Assembly (NCBI GenBank): GCA_023457355.1
Contig: JAEWLW010000029.1
Location: forward strand, 8,265-72,264
DNA: 64,000 bases
Direction: 5' to 3'
Origin: Bacillota bacterium
Lineage (GTDB): Bacteria > Bacillota > Clostridia > Oscillospirales > Ruminococcaceae
The position numbers and the translations under genes are program-made. Numbering within the stretch: position 1 is the first letter of the stretch; every line of letters begins with the position of its first letter. Positions 17,692 to 27,425 of the stretch are shown one piece after another. The notes under the pieces are model-generated. The model worked only from the letters and a program-made list of their open reading frames with translations, ran no database searches and was not told the DNA's origin.

Positions 17692-20600
17692 TTACGATAT
17701 CTTACGGTTGAAATCAACCTCGGTCACATTGCCTTTCTCCAGCGGATCCTTGGTGCCGCGAAATTCGCTTTCATCCCAGACCTTTTTATAATTGGGGTCC
17801 AGCTCCGGCACCTCGGTATTCATCAACCGTCTGCGGCGCAGCCACCAGATCGCGCCGGCTGTGCCAGCGGAGGAAAGCGTGAACGCACCGGCGGCCAGTC
17901 CTGCCATCTGTCCTTGTGTCATACCCGCGGCCTTCGGTTCCTCCTGTGGCTTTTCTTCAATTTCCGGTTCCGGTTCGGCTTCCACTTCCGGTTCAGGCTC
18001 CGGTTCGGGATCGGGAATGGCTGCGGGTGCCGGGTCGGGCTCCGGCGTAATCGGCGCCGGTTGAGACGGGGCGATGATGCCCGGCACAGCCGTCACGGTC
18101 GTGCGTACCGCCAGTTCCACGACATCGGAAATGTTGCCCGCTTCGTCCACTGCCTTGACCGTCACGGTGGTGGTGCCCTCCGGAATGGTGTAAGTCAGAT
18201 TACCGCCATAGATTTTGCTGCCGCTGTACTCCACGTTGTTGACATAAATCGCCTTGACACCGGACTTTTTATCCTCCGCGCGGATGTTCACGACCTTGTC
18301 CTGCTGCGCTGCTGTCACGCGGGGCGCGTCCCGGTCAAAGCAGATGATATCCAACGAGGTTTCCTTGACCGTGCCATCGTCATTTTCCACTGACGCATAA
18401 ACGGTCGTATCGTCGTCGATCCAGATATAGCGGCTGGAAGTGACGTCCGTCCAGTCATCGTCCTCGCCGGTTTTGGCCATAATGGCCTTCAGGCCGATGC
18501 TGTCACCCGCGGTGATCTTCACCTTGGCGCGGCTGGCGCCCGTCCAGTCCGGCGCTTCGATCTCCAGCTTCAGCGTGGATTTCACCGTGCTGCGCGGTAC
18601 CGCTTTGTTGACCATCGCGGAAAGGTCGCCGTTTGGGTTGACCGCCTGCACATGCAGCGTTTCCACGTCCTTGCCGATTTTGTAAACGACCGGATTCCCT
18701 TCAAAATATTCGTCGTTGATAAAGATGCCGGTCACACTGTCGCCCCCGGTGGCCAGCGCCGTGATGGTCGCGCGGGTATTGTAGTCTGAGAACTCGATGC
18801 TGCTGATCGTGATGGTGGAAACAATTTCACTCCAACCGGGCACGCGCCGGATGAGCAGCGGCGAGTAATCGCCATCGGTGTTGTAAGCGCGCAGCTCAAG
18901 GTGCCGCGTTCCCTCGGGGATGGAATAGGCGACCGGATTGCCGCTGACAAACTCTCCGTTGATCTCAATGCCGGTGATTCCCCGCGGCGCATTGCCTTCC
19001 TCCGCCGTTTCGGTCGCTGTAATGACCGCAGTCGCATCGTCATAGGAGAATTCGCAGTCGGTGACGGCCAGGCCGCTTACTTCCTCGGCCCAGCCTGGGA
19101 CGCGCTGCCGATAGAGGGCGCTGCGATCGCCGTTGATATCCACCGCCTGCATATCCAGATACTGCGCGCCGCTGACGGTAAACACGGCGGGATTTCCGGC
19201 GCACAGCTTGTCGTTGACATACACACCCGCAATTTTGGTATCTGTGGTCGCCGCCGTGATCGTGGCGGTTTTGACATCGGGGTCAAAAGTCACCGTTTCA
19301 ATGGTCAACGTCTCCAGAACGTCAAACCAGCCCGGGACGCGTACCGTCTGTTCCTCGGTCTTGTTTCCGGCGTTATCCTCGGCATAAATAGTGAGATACC
19401 GCGTGCCGTCCGGGATCTGGTACTGTATGTAGCCGCCGTTAAAGGTGTTTTCGCCAATGAAGATGGCCTTGACGCCGCTGACTGCGTCGGTGGCCGATAC
19501 CGTGACAACCGTATTTGCGTTGTTGAAGCGAATGCCGGTGATCGCCGGCGCACCGGCGTCCAGCTTGCTGAAATAAATGTACTGATTGGCGGTGTTTCCG
19601 GCGCCATCCCGCGCCCAGGCGTAATAGGTGCCGTTGGCCGCAAGAGTGAAAGTGCTGGAATCCTGCCAGACGTCGTCCTTAGGCGTCGTGCTGTTGGCGG
19701 TGACGGCATAGGCCGCAATACCGGTTTGTTCGTCGGTGGCCATAATCGTAATTTGAGCCGTACCTGTCCAGCTTTCAGGCATTACTACTTCGGTGATGGT
19801 CGGCTTGGTGCGGTCGATCCTGCCCAACACAAATTCAAATCCGGTGGCCGAAACATTGCCGACGGCGTCCCTGACCCAAGCAAAATACGTACCGTTGGCC
19901 GTAAAGGTAAAGCTGTTGCTTTCCTGCCATCCGGAAACCGGGGCGGCGCTGCCGCCCGTCGTGACGGCGTAGGCCGCAATGCCGCTGCCGGCGTCACTGG
20001 CTGAAATACTAACCGTACCGCTCATGGCCCAATCGGTCGGGATATTGACCGAATCCACCACCGGTTTGTCGGTATCCACGCGGCTGACGGCAAATTCATA
20101 GGCCGCAGACACATTTCCGGCTGCATCCCGTGCCCAGGCGTAATAGACGCCGTTGGCCGTAAGGGTAAAGCTGCCGCTGGACTGCCAGCCGGAGTCAGGG
20201 GTGGCATCGGTATCTGTGACGGCGTATTGCGCCACGCCGCTGCCGCCCGCATCGGTGGCGGTCAGCGTCACTTTTGCGCTGGTGGCCCACGTATCCGGCA
20301 CCGAAACGGCGTTGATCGCCGGTGCGGTGCCGTCCACCTTGGAAACGGTGAATTTATAGCCTGCCGAGACGTTGCCTACAGCATCGCGCGCCCAGGCATA
20401 CCAGGTGCCGTTGCCGGCTACGGTTATTGTCTTGCTTTCCTGCCAACCGTCTGCCGGCGCGGTATCGGAATCGGTCACGGCATAGGCCGTCACACCGCTG
20501 GCGGCGTCGTTGGCCGATATGGTCACGGTGCCGGTTGTATCCCAGCCGGTTGAAATCGACGCATAGGTGACGCTTGGCGCGGTCGTGTCGATCTTGGAAA

Positions 20601-23600
20601 CATAGCAGCTCTTATAGGCGGTGTTGCCGGCGCCGTCCTTGACCCAGGCGTACCAGGTGCCGTTTTCGGTCACGGTAAAGTCCGCCAAGGTCTGCCAGCC
20701 GGATTCGGGTGCGGCGCTGCTTTTGGTCAGCGCATAACCCGCAATGCCGGTTTCGGCGTCGGCGGCCGCAATTGTCACGCTGCCTTCAGCCGTCCAGTCC
20801 GCGGGTACGGTCACCTCGCTGATCACCGGCTTATTAGCGTCCACCTTTGCAACCTCGAATGCATAACCTGTCGACACGTTGCCCACGGCGTCCCGCGCCC
20901 AGGCGTACCAGTCGCCGTTTGAGGTTATCGTAAAGTTATTGCTTTCCTGCCAGCCGGAGGACGGAGTGGTATTGTACTTTGAAACAGCGTAAGCGGCAAC
21001 GCCGCTGCCGGCGTCGGACGCCGCAATGGCGACGCTGCTGCCGGAGGTCCATATTTCCGGCACTGTGACGGCGTCCACGACTGGCTTGCCGGTATCAACC
21101 CTCGCTACCGTAAAGGCATAGCCCGTCGACACGTTGCCCGCCGCATCCTTTGCCCAGGCGTAATAGGCGCCGTTGGCCGTAAGGGTGAAGCTGCCGCCGG
21201 ACTGCCAGCCCGAGGACGGCGCTTCGTTTGTGTCGGTAACCGCATAGGTTGCAAGGCCGCTGCCGCCCGCATCGGTGGCGGTCAGTGTTACTTTTGCGCT
21301 GGTGGCCCAATCTGAAGGAACAGAAACCGCACTGACAACAGGATTTGTGCTGTCCACCTTGGAAACGGCAAAGGAATATCCCGCCGAAACATTACCGACA
21401 GCATCGCGCGCCCAGGCGTAGTAACTGCCGTTGCCGGAAACCGTGACCGTTTTGCTGCTCTGCCAGCCATCGGTCGGGGGCGCGTCGGTGCCCGTCACCG
21501 CGTAGACCGTCACACCGCTGGCGGCATCGGTGGCCGAGATCGTTACCGTGCCGGAGCTGTCCCAGCTCGTGGACACAGACACTGAGTTGACGTTGGGGGC
21601 CGTAACATCAATCTTGCTGAAGGTAAAATATTTATAGGCCGTATTGCCGGCGCCATCCTTGACCCAGGCATAATAGCTGCCGTTGGCCGTAACGGTGAGC
21701 TTCGGAGATGTCTGCCAGCCGGTGGTAGGCGCCGTGCCGCTCTTGGAAAGCGCATAGCCCGCAATGCCGGTTTCATCGTCCGATGCCACAACGGTGATTT
21801 CGGCGGCGTCCGCCCAGTCCGTGGGCACGGATACCTCGCTGATCACCGGCTTGGTGGCGTCTACCATCGCCATCGTAAAGGCGTAGCCGGCCGAGACATT
21901 GCCCACCGTATCCTTTGCCCAGGCATAATAGGCGCCGTTGGCCGTGAGGATAGAGCTGTCGCTTGATTGCCATCCGGTGGACGGCGCGGTGCTGTTTTGG
22001 GTGACGGCATAGGCGGCGATGCCGCTGCCGGTATCGGTTGCCAAAATGGTTGCCATGCCGCTGGAGCCCCAGGTTTCCGGTACGGTGACTGCATCCACGA
22101 CCGGCTTTCCGGTATCGACCCTGGCCACTGTAAAAGCGTATCCTTCAGACACATTACCAGCCGCATCTTTGGCCCAGGCGTAATAATTTCCGTTGGCCGT
22201 AAGGATAAAGCTGCCGCCGGGTTGCCAGCCCGTGGCGGGCGCCGCGTTTGTGCCGGTAACAGCATAGGCGGATAAGCCGCTGCCGCCCGCATCCGCCGCT
22301 GTGATGGTCACGGTACTGTTTGTACCCCATTCTTCCGGTACAGCAACCGCGCTGATGTTTGGCGCGTCGCTGTCTACCTTGGATACCATAAATTCATAGC
22401 CCGATGATACGTTGCCAACCGCATCCTTTGCCCAAGCGTAATATGTTCCATTACCGGTGACGGTGATGATTTTGTTGCTCTGCCAGCCATCAGTCGGGGC
22501 CACGTCGGTGTCAGTCACCGCGTAGGCTGCCACGCCGCTGGCCGCGTCGGTGGCCGATATGGTCACAGTGTTGCTGGCGCCCCAGCTTGTGGGTACCGAT
22601 ACTGAGCTGATCGTCGGCGCTGCGGCGTCAATTTTATTGAAATAAAAATACTTATAAGCGGTGTTCCCGGCCTGATCTTTGGCCCAGGCGTAATAAGTCC
22701 CGTTGGCCGTCGCCGTAAAATCCGGGGAAGTCTGCCAGCCATCCATTGGCGCGGCCAGACTGCGGGTGAGCGCATAGCCGGCGATACCGGTTTCATCGTC
22801 GGTGGCCACAACGGAGATCTCCGCGGCGGCTGTCCAATCCTCCGGAAGTATAACGCCGAGAATGGACGGCGCATTGCTGTCGATCTTGGAAACCGTAAAG
22901 GCAAAGCCTGTTGAAACATTACCCGCCGCATCTTTGGCCCAGGCGTAATAGCTGCCGTTGGCCGTCAGCGTGAAGCTGTCGCCGGTCTGCCAACCGGAGG
23001 CGGGCGGATTGTCGGCGCTTGTCACCGCATAGGCGGCGACGCCGCTTTCGATATCTTCGGCAGAAACGGTCACAGTGCTGCCGGATGCCCATGCGTCCGG
23101 CACGGCGACGGCATCCACCGTCGGCGCCGCGGTGTCAATTTTACTGACCGTAAACGCATAGCCGCCCGAAACATTGCCCGCGGCGTCCTTTGCCCAGGCG
23201 TAGTAGCTGCCGTTGATTGTCAGTGTGAAGTTGACATTCGATTGCCAGCCGACCGAAGGCTCCGCGTCGCTATCGCTGACAGCGTAAGCCGCCACGCCGC
23301 TGCCGCCTGCATCAGCCGCCGAGACCGTCACGGTACTGCTGGTTCCCCAGCTACCCGGTACAGCAACGGCGCTGACTGCCGGGGCAGTATCATCCACCTT
23401 GGTCACCGCAAACGCGCGTCCCGCCGAGACATTTCCCACAGCATCCTTTGCCCAGGCGTAGTAATTGCCGTTGGCCGTCAGCACAAAGCTGCTGTCGCTC
23501 TGCCAGCCCGACGTCGGCGGCGCGGCATCGGTATCTGTAACGGCATAGGCCGTCACGCCGCTGGCGGAGTCGCTGGCCGAGACGGTTACAGTGCTGGTGC

Positions 23601-26600
23601 TGTTCCAGCCGGACGGCACGCTGACAGCGCTGACCGTCGGCCCGGTCGTGTCAATCTTGCTGACGGTAAACTGCTTGTAGACGGTGTTGCCTGCGCCGTC
23701 CTTTGCCCAGGCATACCAGGTGCCGTTGGTCGCAACGGTAAAGGTGCTGTCCGTTTGCCAGCCCGATGACGGGACTGTGCTGCTCTTGGTCAGGGCGTAA
23801 GATGCGACACCTGTTTGCGTATCGGCCGCCAGGATTGTTATTTCGGTGCTGGTCGCCCAACTATCCGGGACGGTTATTTCTGATATCTCCGGCGCGGTGG
23901 TGTCGATCTTGTCAATCGTGAAAGCGTAGCCCGCCGAAGCATTGCCTGCAACATCCTTTGCCCAGGCATAATAAGTGCCGTTGGCCGAAAAAGTGAAGCT
24001 ATCGCTTTCCTGCCAGCCTGTTCCCGGGGCGGCGCTGCCGCTTGTGGTGATGGCGTAGGATGCTACGCCGCTGGCCGTATCGCTGGCTGCTATGGTAATC
24101 GTGCTGCTCCCGCCCCACGCGGCGGGCACGCTGACCGAATCAATAACGGGTTTTTCGGTGTCCACCTTGGCCACAGTAAAGGCGTAGCCCGCTGAGATAT
24201 TGCCGACACTATCCTTTGCCCAGGCATACCAGGTGCCGTTGCTGTTCAGCGTGAAGCTGCTGCCTGTCTGCCAGCCGGTGGCTGGCTCCGTACTGGTATT
24301 CGTCACCGCATAGGTGGCCACGCCGCTGGCCGCATCCGACGCGTTGATCGAAACGGTGCTGCTGGTCGCCCAGCTATCCGGCACCGTAACGGTGCTGATT
24401 GTTGGCGCGGTATCGTCCACCTTACTGACAGTGAATACATATCCTGCTGAGATGTTACCGACATTATCCTTTGCCCAGGCGTACCAGATGCCATTGGCCG
24501 ACACCTCAACATTCTTGTTGGTCTGCCAGCCGGTGGCGGGCGCTTCGTCGCTGCCGGTGACGGCGTATTGGGCCACACCGCTGCCGGTATCGGTGGCCGA
24601 TATGGTTACAATACTGGTCGCGCCCCAGCTTGTGGGTACCGACACCGAACTGATGGTCGGTTTTACGGCATCGATCTTGCTGAAGGTGAAGGATTTATAG
24701 GCCGTGTTTCCGACGCCATCCTTGACCCAGGCGTAATAGGTGCCGTTGACCGTGACTGTGAAGCTGCTGCCGTCCTGCCAGCCGCCGGCCGGGGCCGTGC
24801 TGCTGCCTGTCAGCGCATAGGCGGTAATGCCGGTATCGGCGTCTGCGGCGTTGATCGTGATTTCCGCCGCGGTTGTCCAGTCGGTCGGAATTGTGATAGA
24901 GGATATGACCGGATCGGTAAGGTCTATTTTCGTGATTTGGAACTCATGCCCGGAAAGTGAGACATTTCCGGCCTGATCCTTGACCCAGGCATAATAAGTA
25001 CCGTTTGCGCTGAAGGTAAAGCTTTGACTGATCTGCCAGCCGGAGGACGGCGCCGATGTCCCGCCTGTCGTGACGGCACAGGCCGCGATGCTGCTGGTGG
25101 CGTCCGATCCGTTGACGGTGACGGTGCTGCTCATGCCCCACGTTGCGGGAATCTCTACCGAGGAAACAACCGGCCTGTCCGTATCAACTTTGCTGACTGT
25201 AAACTCATAGCTGTCCGAGATGTTGCCGGCGCCGTCCCGCGCCCAGGCGTAATAGGTACCATTAGCGTCCAGCGTAAAGCTTGTCCCGGACTGCCAGCCG
25301 GAGCCGGGCGCCGTATCCGTGGTGCTAACGGCATAGGCTGAAAGACCGCTGTCTCCCAGGTCCGACGCCGCAAGCGTCACTTTGCTGGTGGTTGCCCATT
25401 CATCCGGTACGTTGACCAATGTAACGGTCGGCCTGATGCTGTCTACCTTGGAAACAACAAACTCATACCGCGCTGAGATATTGCCGACATTGTCCTTTGC
25501 CCAGGCGAAATAGGTGCCGTTGGCGGTGATCTCTATATTTTTGCTGGCGCCCCAGCCTGTGGCCGGCGCTTCGCCTGTGGTGGTGACAGCGTAGGCCGCC
25601 AGACCGCTGGCGCTGTCATTCGCCGATATGGTAACGGTGCTGGTCGATCCCCAACCGGATGGCACTGTAACATAACTGATGGTGGGCGCGGTGGTATCAA
25701 TCTTGCTGATCTTAAACTGATAGCTGGCTGAGATGTTGCCCGCGCCATCACGTACCCAGGCGTAATAGGTCGCGTTTGCCGAGAAGGTAAAATCCGGAGA
25801 AGCCTGCCACCCGGCGACCGGCTCCGAGGTGCCGCCCGTTGTGACGGCGTATTGCGCCACGCCGCTGCCGCCCTCATCGTCCGCTATCAGCGTCACGGTG
25901 CTGCTGGTCGCCCAAGCATCCGGTACAGTGACCGCTGTAACCGCCGGGGCGGTGGTATCCACCTTACTCACCACAAAGCTTTTGGAAGCGGATACGTTGC
26001 CGAGACTGTCCCTTGCCCAGGCATAATAGGTACCGTTGGTGCTTATATCAAACGATGCGGAGGATTGCCAGCCGGTGGACGGTGCAGTATCGGTACTTGT
26101 AACCGCATAATAGGATACGGTACCGACCTGCGCGTCGGATGCCGAGACGGTCACTGTATTTGTGGACGCCCATGCGTCCGATACCGTTACCGTGCTGATG
26201 ACAGGCCCGGTCTTATCCACCTTGGTAATAGAAACACTCTTTGAAGCGGACACCGTATCGGTGCTGCTTTTGGCCCATGCGTAATATGTACCGTTGGATG
26301 ATACGGTAAAGGTATTGCCTGTCTGCCAGCCGGTGGATGGCGCTGTGCCGGAGGTTGTCAGCGCGTAGGATACCGCATTGGTTGCCGTAACCGTGACCGT
26401 ATTGGTCGTGCCCCAACTGGTGGATGCCGTTGCCGCACTGATCATCGGCGTTATGATGCCGTCTATTTTATTGCCAGTCCCGACCGCCATGGTGGCCGGC
26501 AGTACAATGCAGGGCCGCGAAGTATTAAAAAGGCCACTGTTATATCTTTGGCTGCCAATGCTGCCGCTACCGGATGGACCGGTATATAAATACCCGTAAT

Positions 26601-27213
26601 ACACGTAATACTGATAGGATTTGCTGTCACTGCCGAAATCTCTCAGCATTAAATTGGTCGAAGATGTCGGCGGATAGCGAAGGCTTGTATCCGTATTAAA
26701 ATAAAATATGGGCGTTCCTGTTCTGGGTATTGCAGAATAATTAATGCCGGTACCCAATACTTCATAGGCGGAAAGCGGAAACACCTTGCAGCTATAGCTG
26801 GTGACCGTCGCCCCATTGGCAAGCACCGGTATGCTGACCGTTTTTATGGAACTTTTCACAGCGTTTATGAATTTATTCATGTAGCTGCCATTCAGGTATG
26901 AAGCGAGCGCTGATCCTTGATATTGAGGAAACGGCCGGTTTAAACCATCCTCTCCCTCGGATTGATACCCGATATTCATAGTTCCGGAATACGTCAGCAG
27001 GTCATATCTCATCAGTAGCTGATTGCCTTGGGACAAATAATCATGGCTGATCAATACCCAATCCTGATAAGTACCGTCTTCCTGTATCTTAAAGACTGTT
27101 CCTTCCGGATAGTCCGCCAGCGTATTTGCCGCGCTGGCCGTAATGGGAAGCGCCGGGAGAAGCAGCAAAAGCGCAATAATTATTCCGGCTGCTTTTGTTA
27201 AAACTCTTTTCAT
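17692..27213 (-). CDS. Giant cell-surface protein with 27 tandem Ig-like repeats, probable mating adhesin
   Basis: 3173 residues. A signal peptide is clear (basic start, hydrophobic run to about residue 25, cut near ASA-AN). Residues about 30-255 form a DUF6273-like head rich in Tyr and Ser. Then come 27 repeats of about 85 residues, each with a GWQ turn, a (Y/W)YAW(A/V)(K/R)D strand and a linker (K/R)(V/I)D, ending in proline. Repeats 7, 11, 15, 19, 23 and 27 share a GNTAYK-like variant, so the repeats form a four-domain higher-order unit. Several more divergent Ig-like domains follow, three ending in VPGW. Near the end are a Pro/Glu stalk, one membrane helix, a RRRR stop-transfer and a short cytoplasmic tail; there is no LPxTG. 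It probably mediates donor-recipient contact. The start overlaps the preceding gene by 4 bases. Confidence 0.88.
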   Translation of the reverse strand: MKRVLTKAAGIIIALLLLLPALPITASAANTLADYPEGTVFKIQEDGTYQDWVLISHDYLSQGNQLLMRYDLLTYSGTMNIGYQSEGEDGLNRPFPQYQGSALASYLNGSYMNKFINAVKSSIKTVSIPVLANGATVTSYSCKVFPLSAYEVLGTGINYSAIPRTGTPIFYFNTDTSLRYPPTSSTNLMLRDFGSDSKSYQYYVYYGYLYTGPSGSGSIGSQRYNSGLFNTSRPCIVLPATMAVGTGNKIDGIITPMISAATASTSWGTTNTVTVTATNAVSYALTTSGTAPSTGWQTGNTFTVSSNGTYYAWAKSSTDTVSASKSVSITKVDKTGPVISTVTVSDAWASTNTVTVSASDAQVGTVSYYAVTSTDTAPSTGWQSSASFDISTNGTYYAWARDSLGNVSASKSFVVSKVDTTAPAVTAVTVPDAWATSSTVTLIADDEGGSGVAQYAVTTGGTSEPVAGWQASPDFTFSANATYYAWVRDGAGNISASYQFKISKIDTTAPTISYVTVPSGWGSTSTVTISANDSASGLAAYAVTTTGEAPATGWGASKNIEITANGTYFAWAKDNVGNISARYEFVVSKVDSIRPTVTLVNVPDEWATTSKVTLAASDLGDSGLSAYAVSTTDTAPGSGWQSGTSFTLDANGTYYAWARDGAGNISDSYEFTVSKVDTDRPVVSSVEIPATWGMSSTVTVNGSDATSSIAACAVTTGGTSAPSSGWQISQSFTFSANGTYYAWVKDQAGNVSLSGHEFQITKIDLTDPVISSITIPTDWTTAAEITINAADADTGITAYALTGSSTAPAGGWQDGSSFTVTVNGTYYAWVKDGVGNTAYKSFTFSKIDAVKPTISSVSVPTSWGATSIVTISATDTGSGVAQYAVTGSDEAPATGWQTNKNVEVSANGIWYAWAKDNVGNISAGYVFTVSKVDDTAPTISTVTVPDSWATSSTVSINASDAASGVATYAVTNTSTEPATGWQTGSSFTLNSNGTWYAWAKDSVGNISAGYAFTVAKVDTEKPVIDSVSVPAAWGGSSTITIAASDTASGVASYAITTSGSAAPGTGWQESDSFTFSANGTYYAWAKDVAGNASAGYAFTIDKIDTTAPEISEITVPDSWATSTEITILAADTQTGVASYALTKSSTVPSSGWQTDSTFTVATNGTWYAWAKDGAGNTVYKQFTVSKIDTTGPTVSAVSVPSGWNSTSTVTVSASDSASGVTAYAVTDTDAAPPTSGWQSDSSFVLTANGNYYAWAKDAVGNVSAGRAFAVTKVDDTAPAVSAVAVPGSWGTSSTVTVSAADAGGSGVAAYAVSDSDAEPSVGWQSNVNFTLTINGSYYAWAKDAAGNVSGGYAFTVSKIDTAAPTVDAVAVPDAWASGSTVTVSAEDIESGVAAYAVTSADNPPASGWQTGDSFTLTANGSYYAWAKDAAGNVSTGFAFTVSKIDSNAPSILGVILPEDWTAAAEISVVATDDETGIAGYALTRSLAAPMDGWQTSPDFTATANGTYYAWAKDQAGNTAYKYFYFNKIDAAAPTISSVSVPTSWGASNTVTISATDAASGVAAYAVTDTDVAPTDGWQSNKIITVTGNGTYYAWAKDAVGNVSSGYEFMVSKVDSDAPNISAVAVPEEWGTNSTVTITAADAGGSGLSAYAVTGTNAAPATGWQPGGSFILTANGNYYAWAKDAAGNVSEGYAFTVARVDTGKPVVDAVTVPETWGSSGMATILATDTGSGIAAYAVTQNSTAPSTGWQSSDSSILTANGAYYAWAKDTVGNVSAGYAFTMAMVDATKPVISEVSVPTDWADAAEITVVASDDETGIAGYALSKSGTAPTTGWQTSPKLTVTANGSYYAWVKDGAGNTAYKYFTFSKIDVTAPNVNSVSVSTSWDSSGTVTISATDAASGVTVYAVTGTDAPPTDGWQSSKTVTVSGNGSYYAWARDAVGNVSAGYSFAVSKVDSTNPVVSAVSVPSDWATSAKVTLTATDAGGSGLATYAVTDTNEAPSSGWQSGGSFTLTANGAYYAWAKDAAGNVSTGYAFTVARVDTGKPVVDAVTVPEIWTSGSSVAIAASDAGSGVAAYAVSKYNTTPSSGWQESNNFTITSNGDWYAWARDAVGNVSTGYAFEVAKVDANKPVISEVTVPADWTAEGSVTIAAADAETGIAGYALTKSSAAPESGWQTLADFTVTENGTWYAWVKDGAGNTAYKSCYVSKIDTTAPSVTYASISTGWDTTGTVTISANDAASGVTAYAVTDSDTAPADGWQESKTITVAGNGTWYAWARDAVGNVSAGYKFTVSKVDGTAPAINAVSVPDTWATSAKVTLTATDAGGSGVAQYAVTDTDATPDSGWQSSGSFTLTANGVYYAWARDAAGNVSAAYEFAVSRVDTDKPVVDSVNIPTDWAMSGTVSISASDAGSGIAAYAVTTGGSAAPVSGWQESNSFTFTANGTYFAWVRDAVGNVSATGFEFVLGRIDRTKPTITEVVMPESWTGTAQITIMATDEQTGIAAYAVTANSTTPKDDVWQDSSTFTLAANGTYYAWARDGAGNTANQYIYFSKLDAGAPAITGIRFNNANTVVTVSATDAVSGVKAIFIGENTFNGGYIQYQIPDGTRYLTIYAEDNAGNKTEEQTVRVPGWFDVLETLTIETVTFDPDVKTATITAATTDTKIAGVYVNDKLCAGNPAVFTVSGAQYLDMQAVDINGDRSALYRQRVPGWAEEVSGLAVTDCEFSYDDATAVITATETAEEGNAPRGITGIEINGEFVSGNPVAYSIPEGTRHLELRAYNTDGDYSPLLIRRVPGWSEIVSTITISSIEFSDYNTRATITALATGGDSVTGIFINDEYFEGNPVVYKIGKDVETLHVQAVNPNGDLSAMVNKAVPRSTVKSTLKLEIEAPDWTGASRAKVKITAGDSIGLKAIMAKTGEDDDWTDVTSSRYIWIDDDTTVYASVENDDGTVKETSLDIICFDRDAPRVTAAQQDKVVNIRAEDKKSGVKAIYVNNVEYSGSKIYGGNLTYTIPEGTTTVTVKAVDEAGNISDVVELAVRTTVTAVPGIIAPSQPAPITPEPDPAPAAIPDPEPEPEPEVEAEPEPEIEEKPQEEPKAAGMTQGQMAGLAAGAFTLSSAGTAGAIWWLRRRRLMNTEVPELDPNYKKVWDESEFRGTKDPLEKGNVTEVDFNRKIS

Positions 27214-27410
27214 GGCTTCACAACCTTTCCGTCCAGCGCTTCAATCAGCGCATTATATTCGCTTTCAATGTCAATCCATACAATGGTTTCCGGCCCGGCC
27301 TGCCATCCTTCCGGATAATCTCTTGGCAGCAGCCGTCCGGTAATGTCCCTGCCGCCGTAATATTTGTCACTAAAAAGCTCTTGTCCTCCAAATGGTATAA
27401 ATCTGTCCAT
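27210..27410 (-). CDS. 66-residue ICE protein upstream of the giant surface protein
   Basis: ATG at 27410 has AAAGGAG 8 bases upstream. The protein reads MDRFIPFGGQELFSDKYYGG and later an acidic stretch IVWIDIESEYNALIEALDG. It is soluble and has no signal peptide. It starts 15 bases after the M23 peptidase stop and overlaps the surface-protein start by 4 bases (ATGA), so it is coupled to both. No family recognised. Perhaps a cytoplasmic partner of the secretion apparatus, but there is no direct evidence. Confidence 0.6.
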   Translation of the reverse strand: MDRFIPFGGQELFSDKYYGGRDITGRLLPRDYPEGWQAGPETIVWIDIESEYNALIEALDGKVVKP

Positions 27411-27425
27411 GCTGTCACGCTCCTT

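Noticed and set aside
17692..27213. Dense short frames on both strands across the repeat region, some over 100 codons
   Set aside because: They are shadows of the single long repeat-protein frame; they repeat with the same period, have no ribosome sites and no families.
17692..27213. Regular repeats that could suggest a CRISPR array
   Set aside because: The repeats are about 255 bp, keep one coding frame, and have no unique spacers of constant length.
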